Shown here in pieces: positions 14,964 through 23,580 of a DNA stretch of 39,204 nt; positions within the stretch are counted from its first letter, which is position 1; each line of letters begins with the position of its first letter. The translations under genes and the position numbers were made by a program. This stretch comes from Paenibacillus tuaregi (GTDB lineage: Bacteria > Bacillota > Bacilli > Paenibacillales > Paenibacillaceae), in contig NZ_LT575476.1 of the NCBI RefSeq assembly GCF_900086655.1, forward strand, positions 4,967,171 through 5,006,374, given 5' to 3'. Under the pieces are notes generated by a model. The model made no database searches. It saw only the letters and a program-made list of their open reading frames with translations, and had not been told where the DNA came from.

Positions 14964-17900
14964 ATGAAAGGAATCATTAATTTCTCACTCAGAAACAAAT
15001 TTGCCGTTTGGCTGCTGACGATTATCGTCGTGGCGGCTGGACTTTACAGTGGTCTGACCATGAAGCAGGAGACCATTCCCAACATCAATGTGCCCTACTT
15101 AAATATTTCTGCAGTGTATCCGGGAGCCGCACCAGAGAATGTGGTGAATGATATCACCAAACCGCTGGAGACCGGACTTAGAAATGTTGAAGGCATTAAG
15201 ACCATCACCTCCACCTCAATGGAGAATGCAGCCTCCATCACACTGGAGTTCGATTATGGCACCAATCTGGATAATGCCTCTGCGGCCGTCCGGGAGGCGC
15301 TGAACCGCGTAACTCTGCCGGATGATGCCCAGAAGCCGCAGATCACCAGATTCAGTCTGAGCTCTCTGCCGGTAATCTCACTTAGTATGAGCGCCAAATC
15401 CGGCGGCAGCCTGGAGAATCTGACCCGTACCGCCGAGTCTGACATTAAGCCGGCTCTGGAGAAGCTGGACGGGGTAGCTTCTGTACAGGTTGCCGGTCAA
15501 TATGTGAAGGAAGTCCAATTGAAATTCAACCAGGACAAGCTGAAGGAGCTTGGACTTACTGAAGATACGGTAAAAGGAGTCGTACAGGCTTCCGCGGTCC
15601 GCGTGCCGCTCGGTCTGTTCGAAATGGACAAATCCCAGAAAGCCGTTGTGGTTGACGGTGCGGTAACCACGGTCCAGGATCTTAAGAATGTAGCGATCCC
15701 GCTTGTACCAGGCGGAGCGTCCGGCAAATCCGCGGGAGCCGCTGCAGGTCAGCAAGGGGCTGCCGGGACTGCCGCAGGTGGTAGTGCTAACGCTGCGGGT
15801 ATGACCCAGGGCGGAGCAGGGGCTCCTGCAGGCGGCCAAGGCACGGCGTCCGGGGCTGCTGGGACTCCAGCAGGCCAGCAGGCGGGGACTGCCGCTCAAG
15901 GCACAGCTCCAGGCTCTAGCCAGGTCACTGCCGGACAAGGCGCTGCAGGCGTACCTGCCTCGATTCCTACCGTGAAGCTGTCTGATGTGGCTTCCATCCA
16001 AGTAATCGGGAAAGCGGAATCCATCTCCCGCACAAACGGGAAAGAATCTCTCGGCATCCAGATCGTTAAATCCAATGATGCCAATACGGTAGACGTCGTG
16101 AATCAAGTGAAGGACCGGGTTGAATCCCTGAAGACAGAATTCAAAGATGTTGATTTCACCGTGCTTATGGATCAAGGCAAACCTATTGAAGATTCCGTAA
16201 ACACGATGCTGAGCAAGGCTGTGTTCGGAGCTTTGTTTGCAGTCATCATTATCCTGATCTTCCTGCGCAATCTCCGTTCGACCATTATTTCGATTATTTC
16301 TATTCCTCTGTCACTGCTGATTGCGGTCCTTGCCTTGCGGCAGATGGATATTACGCTAAACATGATGACCCTGGGGGCCATGACGGTGGCGATTGGCCGG
16401 GTTGTCGATGACTCGATCGTTGTCATAGAGAATATATACCGGCGTCTGTCCCTGACTGGGGAGAAGCTTAAAGGCAGCGAGCTGATCCGTGAAGCCACAC
16501 GCGAAATGTTCGTACCGATCGCTTCATCCACCATCGTGACGATTGCTGTCTTCCTGCCGCTGGCATTCGTAAGCGGTATGGTTGGGGAACTGTTTATGCC
16601 GTTCGCCCTCACCATGGTCTTCTCACTGCTGGCCTCCCTGCTGGTTGCCATAACTCTGGTACCCGCACTGGCCCATACCCTGTTCAAGAACGGCCTCAAG
16701 AAGACGCACGACCATGATGAGAAGCCGGGTGGCCTGGCCCGCGGTTATCAACGGGTGCTGAACTGGTCTCTGAACCATAAATTTGTTACCTTCGGTCTGG
16801 CGGTGCTGCTGCTGGTAGGCAGTCTGTTCCTGACTAAATTCATCGGAACCAGCTTTATGCCGGAACAAAGTGAGAAGTATGCTATGGTCACCTATTCCCC
16901 AGCACCTGGGGATACCCGTGAGGATGTGGAGAAGCGCGCTCTGACCGCAGAGAAATTTATTCTCAAACAGCCGAATCTGGACAAAATGCAGTATTCCGTC
17001 GGCGGCTCCAATCCGCTTAGCCCGGGGCCTTCCAACTCAGCTCTCTTCTATGTGATTTATAAGGAAGACACGAGCAATTTTGAGGATGTGAAGAAGAAGC
17101 TGGTTGAGGATTTAAAGACCCAGGTTCCTGAAGGCACCTGGAAGGAAATGTCCGGCATGAGCGGCGGCGGTATGGGCGGAAGCAAGCTCGCTGTTCAGGT
17201 GTACGGAGACAATCTCAAGCAAATTCAGCCGGTAGCCGACCAGATTCTGAAATGGGTGAACGAGGATAAGGCCAATTTTGACAAAGGAGATTCCAGTCTC
17301 TCCAAAGCCTATGACCAGTACACTCTGGTAGCCGACCAAGAGAAGCTTAGCTCCCTCGGGCTGACTGCCGGGCAGCTCGCCATGAAGCTTAGCCCGCAGC
17401 GCGAACGTCCGGTCTTAACCGAAGTTCAGGTGGATGGCAAGGACTATAAAGTCTATATCGACGCTGACACCAAGACGTACAAGAGCTTGACCGATATTGA
17501 AAATGAGACGCTGACATCCCCGCTCGGCAAGCAGGTGGCCGTTAAGGATGTCGCCAAGGTGGAGAAAGGCATCTCACCGAACTCCATTATGCGAATTGAT
17601 GGTAAGATGGTTATCCAGATCAATGCCGACATTATTTCGACCGATGTCAGCAAGGCTTCCAAACAGCTGGAGGACAAAATCAAGGCTTACAACAAGCCGG
17701 ATGGGGTAACGGTTGAATTCGGCGGAGTTACCGCCCAAATTAACGATACGTTCACCCAGCTTGGTCTGGCTATGGCAGCGGCCATTGCCATCGTATATTT
17801 CGTGCTCGTTGTCACCTTTGGCGGTGGACTTGCGCCATTTGCCATCTTGTTCTCACTGCCGTTCATAGTGATTGGCGCTTTAATCGCCCTGCTTATCGGC

Positions 17901-18284
17901 GGCGAGACCCTGAACGTATCCTCGCTGATGGGTGCGCTCATGCTGATCGGGATCGTAGTCACCAATGCCATCGTCTTGATCGACCGGGTGATTCACAAAG
18001 AACGCGAAGGCCTCTCCACCCGCGAAGCGCTGCTGGAAGCCGGTGCGACCCGTCTTCGTCCGATTCTGATGACAGCACTGGCTACGATTGGCGCCCTGCT
18101 CCCATTGGTATTCGGTCTCGAGAACAGTGCGGGGATTATCTCACGCGGTCTCGGAATTACCGTAATCGGGGGTCTGATTAGCTCCACGCTGCTGACCCTT
18201 GTGATTGTGCCGGTGGTGTACGAATTCCTGATGAAAATCCGCAGAGGCGGAAGATCCAACAAGGCTGCAGCCCAGGCCAAATAA
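14964..18284 (+). CDS. swrC: RND-family exporter, SwrC (YerP)-like, with a Gly/Ala/Gln-rich insert
   Basis: Proton-driven resistance-nodulation-division transporter of 1106 residues; in B. subtilis SwrC confers resistance to surfactin. It has twelve predicted membrane helices and two periplasmic-type loops. TM4 carries the proton-relay Asp pair (GRVVDDSIVVIENI, about residue 480), and the second half repeats the pattern (GIVVTNAIVLIDR). The family usually has about 1040-1065 residues. The excess is a low-complexity insert of about 85 residues (about 249-333) made almost only of Gly, Ala, Gln, Ser, Thr and Pro in the first extracytoplasmic domain. An AGAGGAG lies about 14 bases before ATG 14964. 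It is co-transcribed with the TetR gene. No membrane-fusion partner is adjacent, as expected for SwrC-type pumps. Confidence 0.92.
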   Translation: MKGIINFSLRNKFAVWLLTIIVVAAGLYSGLTMKQETIPNINVPYLNISAVYPGAAPENVVNDITKPLETGLRNVEGIKTITSTSMENAASITLEFDYGTNLDNASAAVREALNRVTLPDDAQKPQITRFSLSSLPVISLSMSAKSGGSLENLTRTAESDIKPALEKLDGVASVQVAGQYVKEVQLKFNQDKLKELGLTEDTVKGVVQASAVRVPLGLFEMDKSQKAVVVDGAVTTVQDLKNVAIPLVPGGASGKSAGAAAGQQGAAGTAAGGSANAAGMTQGGAGAPAGGQGTASGAAGTPAGQQAGTAAQGTAPGSSQVTAGQGAAGVPASIPTVKLSDVASIQVIGKAESISRTNGKESLGIQIVKSNDANTVDVVNQVKDRVESLKTEFKDVDFTVLMDQGKPIEDSVNTMLSKAVFGALFAVIIILIFLRNLRSTIISIISIPLSLLIAVLALRQMDITLNMMTLGAMTVAIGRVVDDSIVVIENIYRRLSLTGEKLKGSELIREATREMFVPIASSTIVTIAVFLPLAFVSGMVGELFMPFALTMVFSLLASLLVAITLVPALAHTLFKNGLKKTHDHDEKPGGLARGYQRVLNWSLNHKFVTFGLAVLLLVGSLFLTKFIGTSFMPEQSEKYAMVTYSPAPGDTREDVEKRALTAEKFILKQPNLDKMQYSVGGSNPLSPGPSNSALFYVIYKEDTSNFEDVKKKLVEDLKTQVPEGTWKEMSGMSGGGMGGSKLAVQVYGDNLKQIQPVADQILKWVNEDKANFDKGDSSLSKAYDQYTLVADQEKLSSLGLTAGQLAMKLSPQRERPVLTEVQVDGKDYKVYIDADTKTYKSLTDIENETLTSPLGKQVAVKDVAKVEKGISPNSIMRIDGKMVIQINADIISTDVSKASKQLEDKIKAYNKPDGVTVEFGGVTAQINDTFTQLGLAMAAAIAIVYFVLVVTFGGGLAPFAILFSLPFIVIGALIALLIGGETLNVSSLMGALMLIGIVVTNAIVLIDRVIHKEREGLSTREALLEAGATRLRPILMTALATIGALLPLVFGLENSAGIISRGLGITVIGGLISSTLLTLVIVPVVYEFLMKIRRGGRSNKAAAQAK

Positions 18285-18292
18285 TCAAAAGC

Positions 18293-18330
18293 AAAAAAGA
18301 GAGTTCCCTAATTAGGGGACTCTCTTTCTT
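18293..18330. terminator. Bidirectional terminator between swrC and torD
   Basis: AAGAGAGTTCCC-TAATTA-GGGGACTCTCTT with TTTCTT on the plus strand and TTTTTTGC on the minus strand, serving both convergent genes. Confidence 0.88.
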
Positions 18331-18357
18331 ATTGGGGGGACAGGCGAATACATGAAA

Positions 18358-19047
18358 TTAACTAAGCTCACTTCTCCAGACACGCAGCATTTCAAGATCC
18401 TTGCTCAGGAACTCAGACAGCAGCACACCCAGGCCCTTATAAAGGGGAGTACGGGCCTCTCTTTGCAGCGCTTCAGCGAAGGCCGGCGCCCACTTCATAA
18501 GATGGGATTCCATGAACCACAGCTGCATGTCGGCAAGCTCTGTGCATTTATTTCTCACACAGCCTGCAACCAGCATCCGGTCGGCCAGTACCGACATGAA
18601 CTCAAGCTCAATGGCCATGTGGTCATCCCGTTCATTGTGCAGCTTGTTGAACACCACGCCGCACTCACAATAGACGGTCCCCAGCTGAGAGGATTCCCAC
18701 ATCACCTGGATTCCTTCTTTCCTAGCCCGGAATCCGCCTTCTGTGAAAGGCAGCACCGCTGGACTTCCCACAAACAATCGCGTATATTCTTCCGCCTCGT
18801 CATAGCATACCTGCCGAAGCTTATCCTCTTCAATACTCTCCAGATAATCCTTCAGCATCCGGCCGCCTTCACTTGAAATCACCGGTCCCTTGAGCGCCGC
18901 TTCACGCCGGTATTGGGCAATCAGCGACAGGCGCGGTTCACGCCCCAGAAAATCAACCAGCAGCTGGTACACCCAGCCCCTTCGTTCAAGCCAGAGCAGC
19001 TGCTCCTCATTCGCAGTCACGCCATCCTCGAACACGGTCGTAATCAT
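18358..19047 (-). CDS. TorD/DmsD-family molybdoenzyme maturation chaperone
   Basis: All-helical cytoplasmic chaperone of 229 residues that binds an apo-molybdoenzyme during cofactor loading. The family core is visible as EEYTRLFVGS near residue 85 and the conserved NERDDHMAIELEFMSVLA near residue 140. ATG at 19047 has AGGAG ten bases upstream. It is probably expressed from its own Fnr-type promoter (19120-19160). mobA lies upstream on the same strand, but no molybdoenzyme is adjacent; the nearest is the oxidoreductase at 28284, almost 10 kb away. That enzyme is a possible client, which is inference only. Confidence 0.87.
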   Translation of the reverse strand: MITTVFEDGVTANEEQLLWLERRGWVYQLLVDFLGREPRLSLIAQYRREAALKGPVISSEGGRMLKDYLESIEEDKLRQVCYDEAEEYTRLFVGSPAVLPFTEGGFRARKEGIQVMWESSQLGTVYCECGVVFNKLHNERDDHMAIELEFMSVLADRMLVAGCVRNKCTELADMQLWFMESHLMKWAPAFAEALQREARTPLYKGLGVLLSEFLSKDLEMLRVWRSELS

Positions 19048-19119
19048 TTTCAGTCAGCTCCTATATAATTCCAGGTAGAGATACCGTCTCCCCCTGACCG
19101 ACGACGTCTCTTCACCTTT

Positions 19120-19160
19120 ATTATAGCCAAGTCTTTCCTGGATATGTGAGCGCATTCACA
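19120..19160 (-). promoter_or_regulatory. Fnr-dependent promoter of torD
   Basis: A perfect Fnr palindrome TGTGA-GCGCAT-TCACA (19145-19160) is followed on the minus strand by TATAAT (19125-19120). The expected start near 19113 places the box centre about 40 bases upstream, the standard -41.5 activator position. No good -35 is present, as expected for an activated promoter. Confidence 0.75.
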
Positions 19161-19277
19161 TATAAAATTGACATAACCGTGAACACCTATGAGACCCATT
19201 TCTCACGAAAAATTTAGTTTCTTCGGAAGCATTTTAATGCCTTGCCTGATTCTATTCCTGTGTTAACTTATACACTT

Positions 19278-19931
19278 TTAATGGCGTTCAAAGTCTTCCC
19301 CCAGCCAGGATGTATAGCGGCGGCTGGCCTCTTCATAGTCACCAGGGCGGTTCATATTAAAGCTCAGCAGTTCCTCATCAGTCCCCGTACCCTCGCAGAG
19401 TAATTGGGCCGGGATATAGGCTGCTTGAAGAGATTTGGTCCACGGAACCAAGCGTAATTCCTTTTCCTGAAGCGCAGTCTCCAGGCTTGTCAGTACGGTA
19501 CGCTTGTACATGGACAGCAGCGGCAGTACGCCAGATGATGTTAAGGGAATCACCGCCTCCAGTTCCTTTTCCCGGCCGTTGCTGACGCTAGAATGCCTTT
19601 CTGCCTCGTCAATGAGACGCTGACCAACAGCAGCGTTAATAAACGGCATATCACAAGCTGTAACCAGATTCCACTCAGTTCCTGAAGCGGCCAGCCCTGC
19701 ATGTAGGCCGGCAAGGGGTCCAGCCAGGGAATAGACATCGGGAACTACCTCTTTATGAAGATAGCTGTACGGAGCTCCATCATTCGCCACGATAACAACT
19801 CTTGGAGCAATTTGCTCCAAAGATCGAACCAGTCTTTCAATAAGCGGAATCCCTGCCAGAGGCAGCAGTGCCTTATTCTGACCCATCCGGCTGGAGAGAC
19901 CGCCGGCAATCACAATCGCTGTGACTTCCAT
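19278..19931 (-). CDS. mobA: Molybdenum cofactor guanylyltransferase
   Basis: Transfers GMP from GTP to molybdopterin to make the guanine dinucleotide cofactor used by DMSO-reductase-family enzymes. The 217-residue protein starts with the nucleotide-binding signature AGGLSSRMGQNKALLPLAG and has AGPLAGLHAGL and the metal-binding VTACDMPF. The start is ATG at 19931, with AGGGG eight bases upstream; the frame stays open far upstream, but that part has no family similarity. torD follows 230 bases later on the same strand. With torD and the molybdoenzyme at 28284 it supports a working bis-MGD enzyme system. Confidence 0.94.
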   Translation of the reverse strand: MEVTAIVIAGGLSSRMGQNKALLPLAGIPLIERLVRSLEQIAPRVVIVANDGAPYSYLHKEVVPDVYSLAGPLAGLHAGLAASGTEWNLVTACDMPFINAAVGQRLIDEAERHSSVSNGREKELEAVIPLTSSGVLPLLSMYKRTVLTSLETALQEKELRLVPWTKSLQAAYIPAQLLCEGTGTDEELLSFNMNRPGDYEEASRRYTSWLGEDFERH

Positions 19932-20106
19932 GAATGATTCCCCTCTCTTGGTGCCATAATTAAGTAAATCCGAAAAAACATGGTTTGTATCCCTTTCCAT
20001 CACATGATACATTGAACTTACCCGAATTAATTTACTTAGCGACCATTTGTCTGAGTTACCCGAGTTCAGGCTGCATGTAGATGCATGCCAGAAAGGAATG
20101 GCGCCT

Positions 20107-21312
20107 TTGCGTAAGCCGGCAATAACAAATGTGACCTCATTGCTTCCTTTGGAGCTGATTAATTTTTTCGTTTTTGGTGCAATGGCCATATTCTCCGCCT
20201 TTTTCCAATTATATTTACAGGAAGCGGGAATGAACAAGCTTGAGATTGGATTACTGCTTGCTTTCGGGCCGCTCGTGTCCCTTGCAGCGAATCCATTCTG
20301 GAAGTACTGCAACGACCGCCAGCAGAACACCAAATTTGTCCTTCTGCTTATGATGTCTGGACTTGTGTTAATCGCTTATTTGATATACCGTGTTGAAACG
20401 TATCAGATGCTGTACCTGGCTATGCTCCTATTCTTCTTCTTTCAGACGCCCCTCTTGTCCCAGAGCAACACGCTGACCTTATGTTATACTGAGCATGCGG
20501 GACGGAAATTCGAGTCATTCCGGACTTGGGGTTCAATCGGATGGGCATTTATAGCTGTTCTCACAGGGGCGTCTCTCGATGCGGCGGGGCCAATCAGCAT
20601 GATCGTTCTATTCACGGCCATACTTTTGCTTGCGATTATATCCACCCTGCTGCTGCCGCCGCTTCACAAGGCTCCAGACACACCCTGGCTCAACTACTGG
20701 GAATTCACCCGGTCGATGCACAACAAGTATTTTATGTCCTTTGTGTTCTTATGCATGCTCGTGGCCGTGCCTAATTCCATGAACGCGCTGTTCATGCCCT
20801 TTTTCGTGACCGACCTCGGCGGATCGAAGCTCTATGTCGGACTGGCTGTGTTCATATCAACAATATTTGAAGTGGGTGTGCTCATTCTGCTTCGCAGATA
20901 TATGAAGCGAAAGATCACCCATCTTATGGTCTGCCTGTTCCTCGTCAGCCTCGTGCTGTCGCTGCGCTGGCTTCTGATGACCGAAGTTACCACCCCCGTA
21001 GAGATTGTGGGGATTCAGGCTCTGCATACCGTAACCCTTGGAGGTTTCTTCTATGTCGGAATCCAGCTTACCAATCTGTTTCTGCCCCGTCCCTACCGCT
21101 CATCAGGCCAGGCTGTATTCACCCTGATGCTGGGCGGCGTCTCCGGACTGATAGCCGGAATATTCGGCGGCTGGCTGTATCAATATTTCGGAGCCATAAC
21201 CATGTACAAGATCAGCATGATGATGACCTTGGCCGGCTCGCTTGGATTCGGCATCATGGGTTATCGGCTGTACAGGCACGGATATACTCCGGTAATTTTT
21301 CGAAAAGAATAA
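20107..21312 (+). CDS. MFS transporter (MFS_1-like / LacY-like family)
   Basis: Secondary transporter with twelve predicted helices and about 401 residues. The N-terminal half (LELINFFVFGAMAIFSAFFQLYLQ, then GLLLAFGPLVSLAANPFWKY) and the motif FRTWGSIGWA resemble the nucleoside/phenylpropionate-type MFS_1-like group. The substrate cannot be told. TTG at 20107 is chosen because AAAGGA lies nine bases upstream; ATG at 20098 abuts that site and TTG at 20047 has none. A LacI-family regulator follows in the same direction, and an inverted pair ACAATCCAC/GTGGATTGT (about 21317-21374) lies between them. Confidence 0.85.
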   Translation: MRKPAITNVTSLLPLELINFFVFGAMAIFSAFFQLYLQEAGMNKLEIGLLLAFGPLVSLAANPFWKYCNDRQQNTKFVLLLMMSGLVLIAYLIYRVETYQMLYLAMLLFFFFQTPLLSQSNTLTLCYTEHAGRKFESFRTWGSIGWAFIAVLTGASLDAAGPISMIVLFTAILLLAIISTLLLPPLHKAPDTPWLNYWEFTRSMHNKYFMSFVFLCMLVAVPNSMNALFMPFFVTDLGGSKLYVGLAVFISTIFEVGVLILLRRYMKRKITHLMVCLFLVSLVLSLRWLLMTEVTTPVEIVGIQALHTVTLGGFFYVGIQLTNLFLPRPYRSSGQAVFTLMLGGVSGLIAGIFGGWLYQYFGAITMYKISMMMTLAGSLGFGIMGYRLYRHGYTPVIFRKE

Positions 21313-21492
21313 CAAAACAATCCACTGTACCGTCACGCCCAAACAAGGTTACGCCGGTCTATTGTGGATTGTCTTCGCGTAGAGATGAATATCGGTCATC
21401 TCGTAACCAGTGTAAAGTATGAAACGCATTTCAGAGCAAGAGGTTATCTATGTCCTGTTGAAAAATATTCTGGCTTATACCGAGGTGATCCC

Positions 21493-22470
21493 ATGGCTAA
21501 TATTAAGGAAATCGCCAAAACAGCCGGTGTATCCGTCGCTACCGTATCCCGGGTTCTCAACAATCACCCTTACGTTAAGGACGACAAACGCAGGGCTGTG
21601 CTTGAAACGATAGAACGGCTGAACTATTCCCGTAATATCAATGCCGTTCATCTGCTGAAAGGCCGGACCCAAATCATAGGTATTGTGCTGCCCATGATCA
21701 ATCATACCTATTTCGGTGTGATGATGGAGGGAATTGCCGAGGAAGCTTTGAAATCAGGCTATCAACTGATGGTCTCCCAAACCGGGTATCAACCGGAGGA
21801 AGAGCAGCGGATGCTGGACATGCTGAGGAACAAACAGATCGACGGGGTCATTATCTGCTCCCGGTCCCTAACGCTTGATCATATCGAAGCTTACGGACAA
21901 TATGGTCCGATCGTGCTGTGTGAAGACACTCGAGACCGTCCATTATCCTCAGTCTTCCTGAATCATTATCTTTGCTTCCAGGAAGGCATCCGCTATCTGT
22001 GGAACAAAGGCTACAAATCTATTGGTTACTCCATCGGCCGTCTGGAGGGTCCCAGCAGCAGCCGCCGGTATGAAGCTTACTGCGATATCCATAAGGAGTT
22101 CGGCATCCCGGTGAATCCGCAGTGGATTTACGATCAATGTATGGATATTGAAGATGGAGTGCTTCTAGTGCGCAGGATGCTGGAGCAGCACGAGCGGCCA
22201 AGCGCCCTGGTCGTCACCTGTGATCAGGTTGCTGCCGGAATTCTGGTTGAGGCCGGGAGACAGGGAATCCGGGTTCCGCAGGACCTGGCCTTTATCAGCT
22301 TTGACAACCTGCCTATAGCCGAGGTTCTGGACATTACGACTATGGATAATGGAATCTACACCATGGGGGCAAGCGCCTTGCAGATCGCTGATGAGCTCAT
22401 CAGCGGCCGCTCCAGCGGTCCCTTGACCAAGGAAATCTCTTTCAAATTAATAGAGCGGTCAACAGCTTGA
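21493..22470 (+). CDS. LacI/GalR-family transcriptional regulator
   Basis: DNA-binding regulator of 325 residues. The N-terminal helix-turn-helix and hinge read IKEIAKTAGVSVATVSRVLNN, followed by a periplasmic-binding-protein-like sugar domain (IIGIVLPMINHTYFGVMMEGI, then ISFDNLPIAEVLDI near the C-terminus). ATG at 21493 has GAGGTG five bases upstream; the frame is open further upstream but without family similarity. It probably controls a sugar or nucleoside uptake function. The MFS gene upstream is the nearest candidate, but no operator is evident and the effector is unknown. Confidence 0.92.
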   Translation: MANIKEIAKTAGVSVATVSRVLNNHPYVKDDKRRAVLETIERLNYSRNINAVHLLKGRTQIIGIVLPMINHTYFGVMMEGIAEEALKSGYQLMVSQTGYQPEEEQRMLDMLRNKQIDGVIICSRSLTLDHIEAYGQYGPIVLCEDTRDRPLSSVFLNHYLCFQEGIRYLWNKGYKSIGYSIGRLEGPSSSRRYEAYCDIHKEFGIPVNPQWIYDQCMDIEDGVLLVRRMLEQHERPSALVVTCDQVAAGILVEAGRQGIRVPQDLAFISFDNLPIAEVLDITTMDNGIYTMGASALQIADELISGRSSGPLTKEISFKLIERSTA

Positions 22471-22605
22471 CTATTGGCCTAGGGCCATTACCGAAATCCT
22501 TGAACTAGATATCCAGTGGGGTATTTCGGAGACAAAGGCGGATGCTCCGCTTCTTCAGAATCATTCGTCCTCTCTGCTGAGATCGGTTAAGGCCAAGCTA
22601 GACTT
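22471..22605. repeat. Dispersed structured repeat (copy C)
   Basis: Shares CTTGAACTAGATATCCA and GAGACAAAGGCGG...CTTCTTCAGAATCA with copy A, but with different stem sequences that still pair: CCGAAAT (22491-22497) with ATTTCGG (22523-22529), and GCGGA/TCCGC (22538-22550), where copy A has GCGTA/TACGC. An inverted pair CTATTGGCCT / AAGGCCAAGCTAG bounds the element. Confidence 0.7.
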
Positions 22606-22641
22606 GGGTCGTTCCGCCAACATATATCTTACTCTACACAA

Positions 22642-22707
22642 AAGAACATCCTGCAGCCTCCCCTGAAGCAGAATCTTCAGCAGGCGGGCACAGGATGTTC
22701 TTTTTTA
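22642..22707. terminator. Bidirectional terminator between the LacI gene and the nitroreductase
   Basis: AAGAACATCCTG (22642-22653) pairs with CAGGATGTTCTT (22691-22702), with a further inner hairpin. T-runs follow on both strands. Confidence 0.85.
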
Positions 22708-22742
22708 TAGGATCATCTATATAAAAGAAGCACGCAGGCTTC

Positions 22743-23345
22743 TTATTTGAACACTTTCACGCGATCTTCAAGCGGCTGGAACTGCTTCTCACCAGCAGGC
22801 GCGGCAATTTTACCGAAAGGCATTTGAGCTCTAAGTTTCCAATTCTCAGGAATTCCCCACTCTGCTGCAACAGCTTCGTCAATGATTGGGTTGTAATGCT
22901 GCAGGGAAGCTCCAAGTCCTTCTTGCTCAAGCGCGGTCCATACAACAAATTGAAGCATACCGGAGGATTGCTCTGACCAAATCGGGAAGTTATCCGCATA
23001 AGCGGCGAACTGCTGCTGCAAGCCCGCGATTACATTGGTATCCTCGAAGAAAAGAACTGTACCATGCCCTGCACGGAAAGAAGCCATTTTCTCCGCAGTC
23101 GCTTTGAAGTTTTCTTCGTTATTTACGATCTTACGCAAAATTTCCTCAGTATGATTCCACAGCTTGTCATGCTGTTCACCAAACAGCACAACCACACGTG
23201 CACTTTGGGAGTTGAATGAGGATGGCGTGTGCTTAACCGCTTCCTTCACAATTTCTTCTATTCTTTCATCAGAGACAGGGGATTCTTTACTGAGCGCATA
23301 AATACTACGTCTGTTTTTCACCGCATCAAAAAAAGCATTCGACAT
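22743..23345 (-). CDS. Nitroreductase-family protein
   Basis: FMN-dependent NAD(P)H oxidoreductase of 200 residues in the Frm2/YdgI-like subgroup. NRRSIYALSKESPVS near the N-terminus binds FMN phosphate. HTPSSFNSQSARVVVL is a flavin-site motif and GASLQHYNPIIDEAVAAEWGIP is typical of the C-terminal half. The start is ATG at 23345 with AAGGTAGG nine bases upstream. A promoter with TTGCCA, 18 bases and TACAAT lies at 23388-23417. It probably reduces quinones, nitro compounds or lipid-derived aldehydes as a detoxifying enzyme; the true substrate is unknown. Confidence 0.9.
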   Translation of the reverse strand: MSNAFFDAVKNRRSIYALSKESPVSDERIEEIVKEAVKHTPSSFNSQSARVVVLFGEQHDKLWNHTEEILRKIVNNEENFKATAEKMASFRAGHGTVLFFEDTNVIAGLQQQFAAYADNFPIWSEQSSGMLQFVVWTALEQEGLGASLQHYNPIIDEAVAAEWGIPENWKLRAQMPFGKIAAPAGEKQFQPLEDRVKVFK

Positions 23346-23387
23346 TTTTAACAACCTACCTTCTTTTGGTTAGTTATTTACTTTTAA

Positions 23388-23417
23388 ATTGTAACATACA
23401 TTTTTAACGAATGGCAA
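23388..23417 (-). promoter_or_regulatory. Promoter of the nitroreductase gene
   Basis: Minus strand TTGCCA, 18-base spacer, TACAAT, ending about 40 bases before the start codon. Confidence 0.55.
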
Positions 23418-23536
23418 TTCATTTTTTCCAAAAATCTCCGAAGTTTAATTCATCAATAGGGCCTAATCTAGATTTACCCGATTTATCCGATTCTATGCCA
23501 TCATTCCATCCATTATTTCGTCTCATACCACAGCCA

Positions 23537-23572
23537 AGAGCACATCCCACCTTAGTGAAATGTGCTCTTGAG
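23537..23572. terminator. Hairpin after glnS
   Basis: AAGAGCACAT / ATGTGCTCTT stem nine bases after the glnS stop. It lacks a clear T-run on the minus strand, so termination is likely but not certain. Confidence 0.5.
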
Positions 23573-23580
23573 GTTGAATC

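Noticed and set aside
19278..20333. N-terminal fusion of mobA to a longer protein
   Set aside because: The extra 134 codons have no domain or suitable start, and a good ribosome binding site exists directly before the MobA signature.
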